A stretch of 43,074 bases of DNA, from contig DJSG01000017.1 of NCBI GenBank assembly GCA_002440265.1, positions 1 through 43,074 of the forward strand, written 5' to 3'. The position numbers were made by a program, and so were the translations under genes. The notes under the pieces were generated by a model, which was given only the letters and a program-made list of their open reading frames with translations, searched no databases and had not been told where the DNA came from. Positions 42,892 through 43,074 of this stretch are shown one piece after another (the first letter of the stretch is position 1; every line of letters begins with the position of its first letter). Origin of the DNA: Bacteroidales bacterium UBA6340 (GTDB lineage: Bacteria; Bacteroidota; Bacteroidia; Bacteroidales; Paludibacteraceae).

Positions 42892-43012
42892 GTGAAGCGT
42901 AAGGCAGATGTGCGTAGCACATTGAGTGCCTGCGGGGTCCCCGTAAGCCCGTGGGCGAAATGGGGTGCTCCTAGCGACAACGAAGCCCTGTGGGCTGAGT
43001 AGAACTCCTTAT
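42892..43012 (+). repeat. Structured dispersed repeat, copy 2
   Basis: This segment matches 11089-11167 at both ends (GTGAAGCGTAAGGCA; AGAACTCCTTAT) and carries about 41 extra bases (42931-42971). The hairpin ATGTGC-gta-GCACAT (42908-42922) replaces GTGCGC-gta-GCGCAC of copy 1. A second stem AGCCC-tgt-GGGCT follows. The remaining bases to 43074 show nothing clear. Confidence 0.6.
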
Positions 43013-43074
43013 CGGCCCGCGTCGTCAAAGAGGTAGTAAATAGAAAATTAATGGTTAATTCGTGGCTAATTACA

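Noticed and set aside
42790..43028. Open frames on both strands (70 and 66 codons)
   Set aside because: They run through the structured repeat and hairpins. The only plausible coding frame in the area is the 45-codon one from 42734, which uses a different start.

Overview
The window looks like chromosome from an uncultured member of the order Bacteroidales (Bacteroidota). The grounds are a SusC/SusD pair, lipoproteins and secreted proteins with short C-terminal tails, a uppS-bamA-ompH-ompH cluster, and promoters of the Bacteroidetes type (TTTG, 20 bp spacer, TAnnTTTG). The family cannot be fixed from sequence alone. I saw no rRNA, tRNA, transposase, integrase or CRISPR array.

Region 1 (1-4060, minus strand): mlaE, mlaF, a 120-aa stand-alone M6-protease propeptide-like protein, a full M6 metalloprotease, and the start of xth (exonuclease III, cut by the window edge). 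Region 2 (4289-5398): an HdeD/DUF308 membrane protein, two terminators and short repeat arrays. Region 3 (5399-10916): amino-sugar metabolism. A two-domain GT2 glycosyltransferase and a NagB-PIG-L fusion lie on the minus strand. A BadF-type GlcNAc/MurNAc kinase and MurQ etherase lie divergently on the plus strand. Region 4 (10917-11502): a repeat-dense spacer carrying an 11-bp phased array and a structured repeat, ending in the susC promoter.

Region 5 (11503-35842): a long plus-strand PUL-like locus. It encodes SusC, SusD, two surface lipoproteins, a GHL10 (DigH/YddW-type) glycosidase, a multidomain secreted protein, two tandem NAGPA-type phosphodiester glycosidases, a zinc N-acetylmuramoyl-L-alanine amidase with adhesive domains, and a 1262-aa multidomain secreted protein. 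Repeats separate it into blocks at 24155-24239 and 31978-32003. Region 6 (36287-42301): two related outer-membrane proteins, uppS, bamA and two OmpH/Skp chaperones (envelope biogenesis). Region 7 (42302-43074): another repeat-dense spacer, built from the same element types as 10917-11300, with a probable 45-aa gene inside.

Inferred system: regions 3 and 5 together resemble a bacterial cell-wall (peptidoglycan or phosphodiester-linked amino-sugar glycan) scavenging system. The amidase strips peptides, the GHL10 enzyme cuts the bare glycan, and NAGPA enzymes remove phosphodiester-linked sugars. SusCD then imports fragments, and the kinase, MurQ and NagB-like proteins act in the cytoplasm. A 14-bp near-palindrome sits at the same place over the -33 element of both the nagB-fusion and susC promoters, which independently suggests shared control. 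The substrate is not proven.

Most unusual non-coding signal: spacers at about 5155-5215, 10939-11250, 24155-24239 and 42315-42673 carry different short motifs (CGRG-like, GCAAGGG) that recur at exactly 11- or 22-bp steps, often holding one phase for 200-350 bp. All positions were counted by hand.
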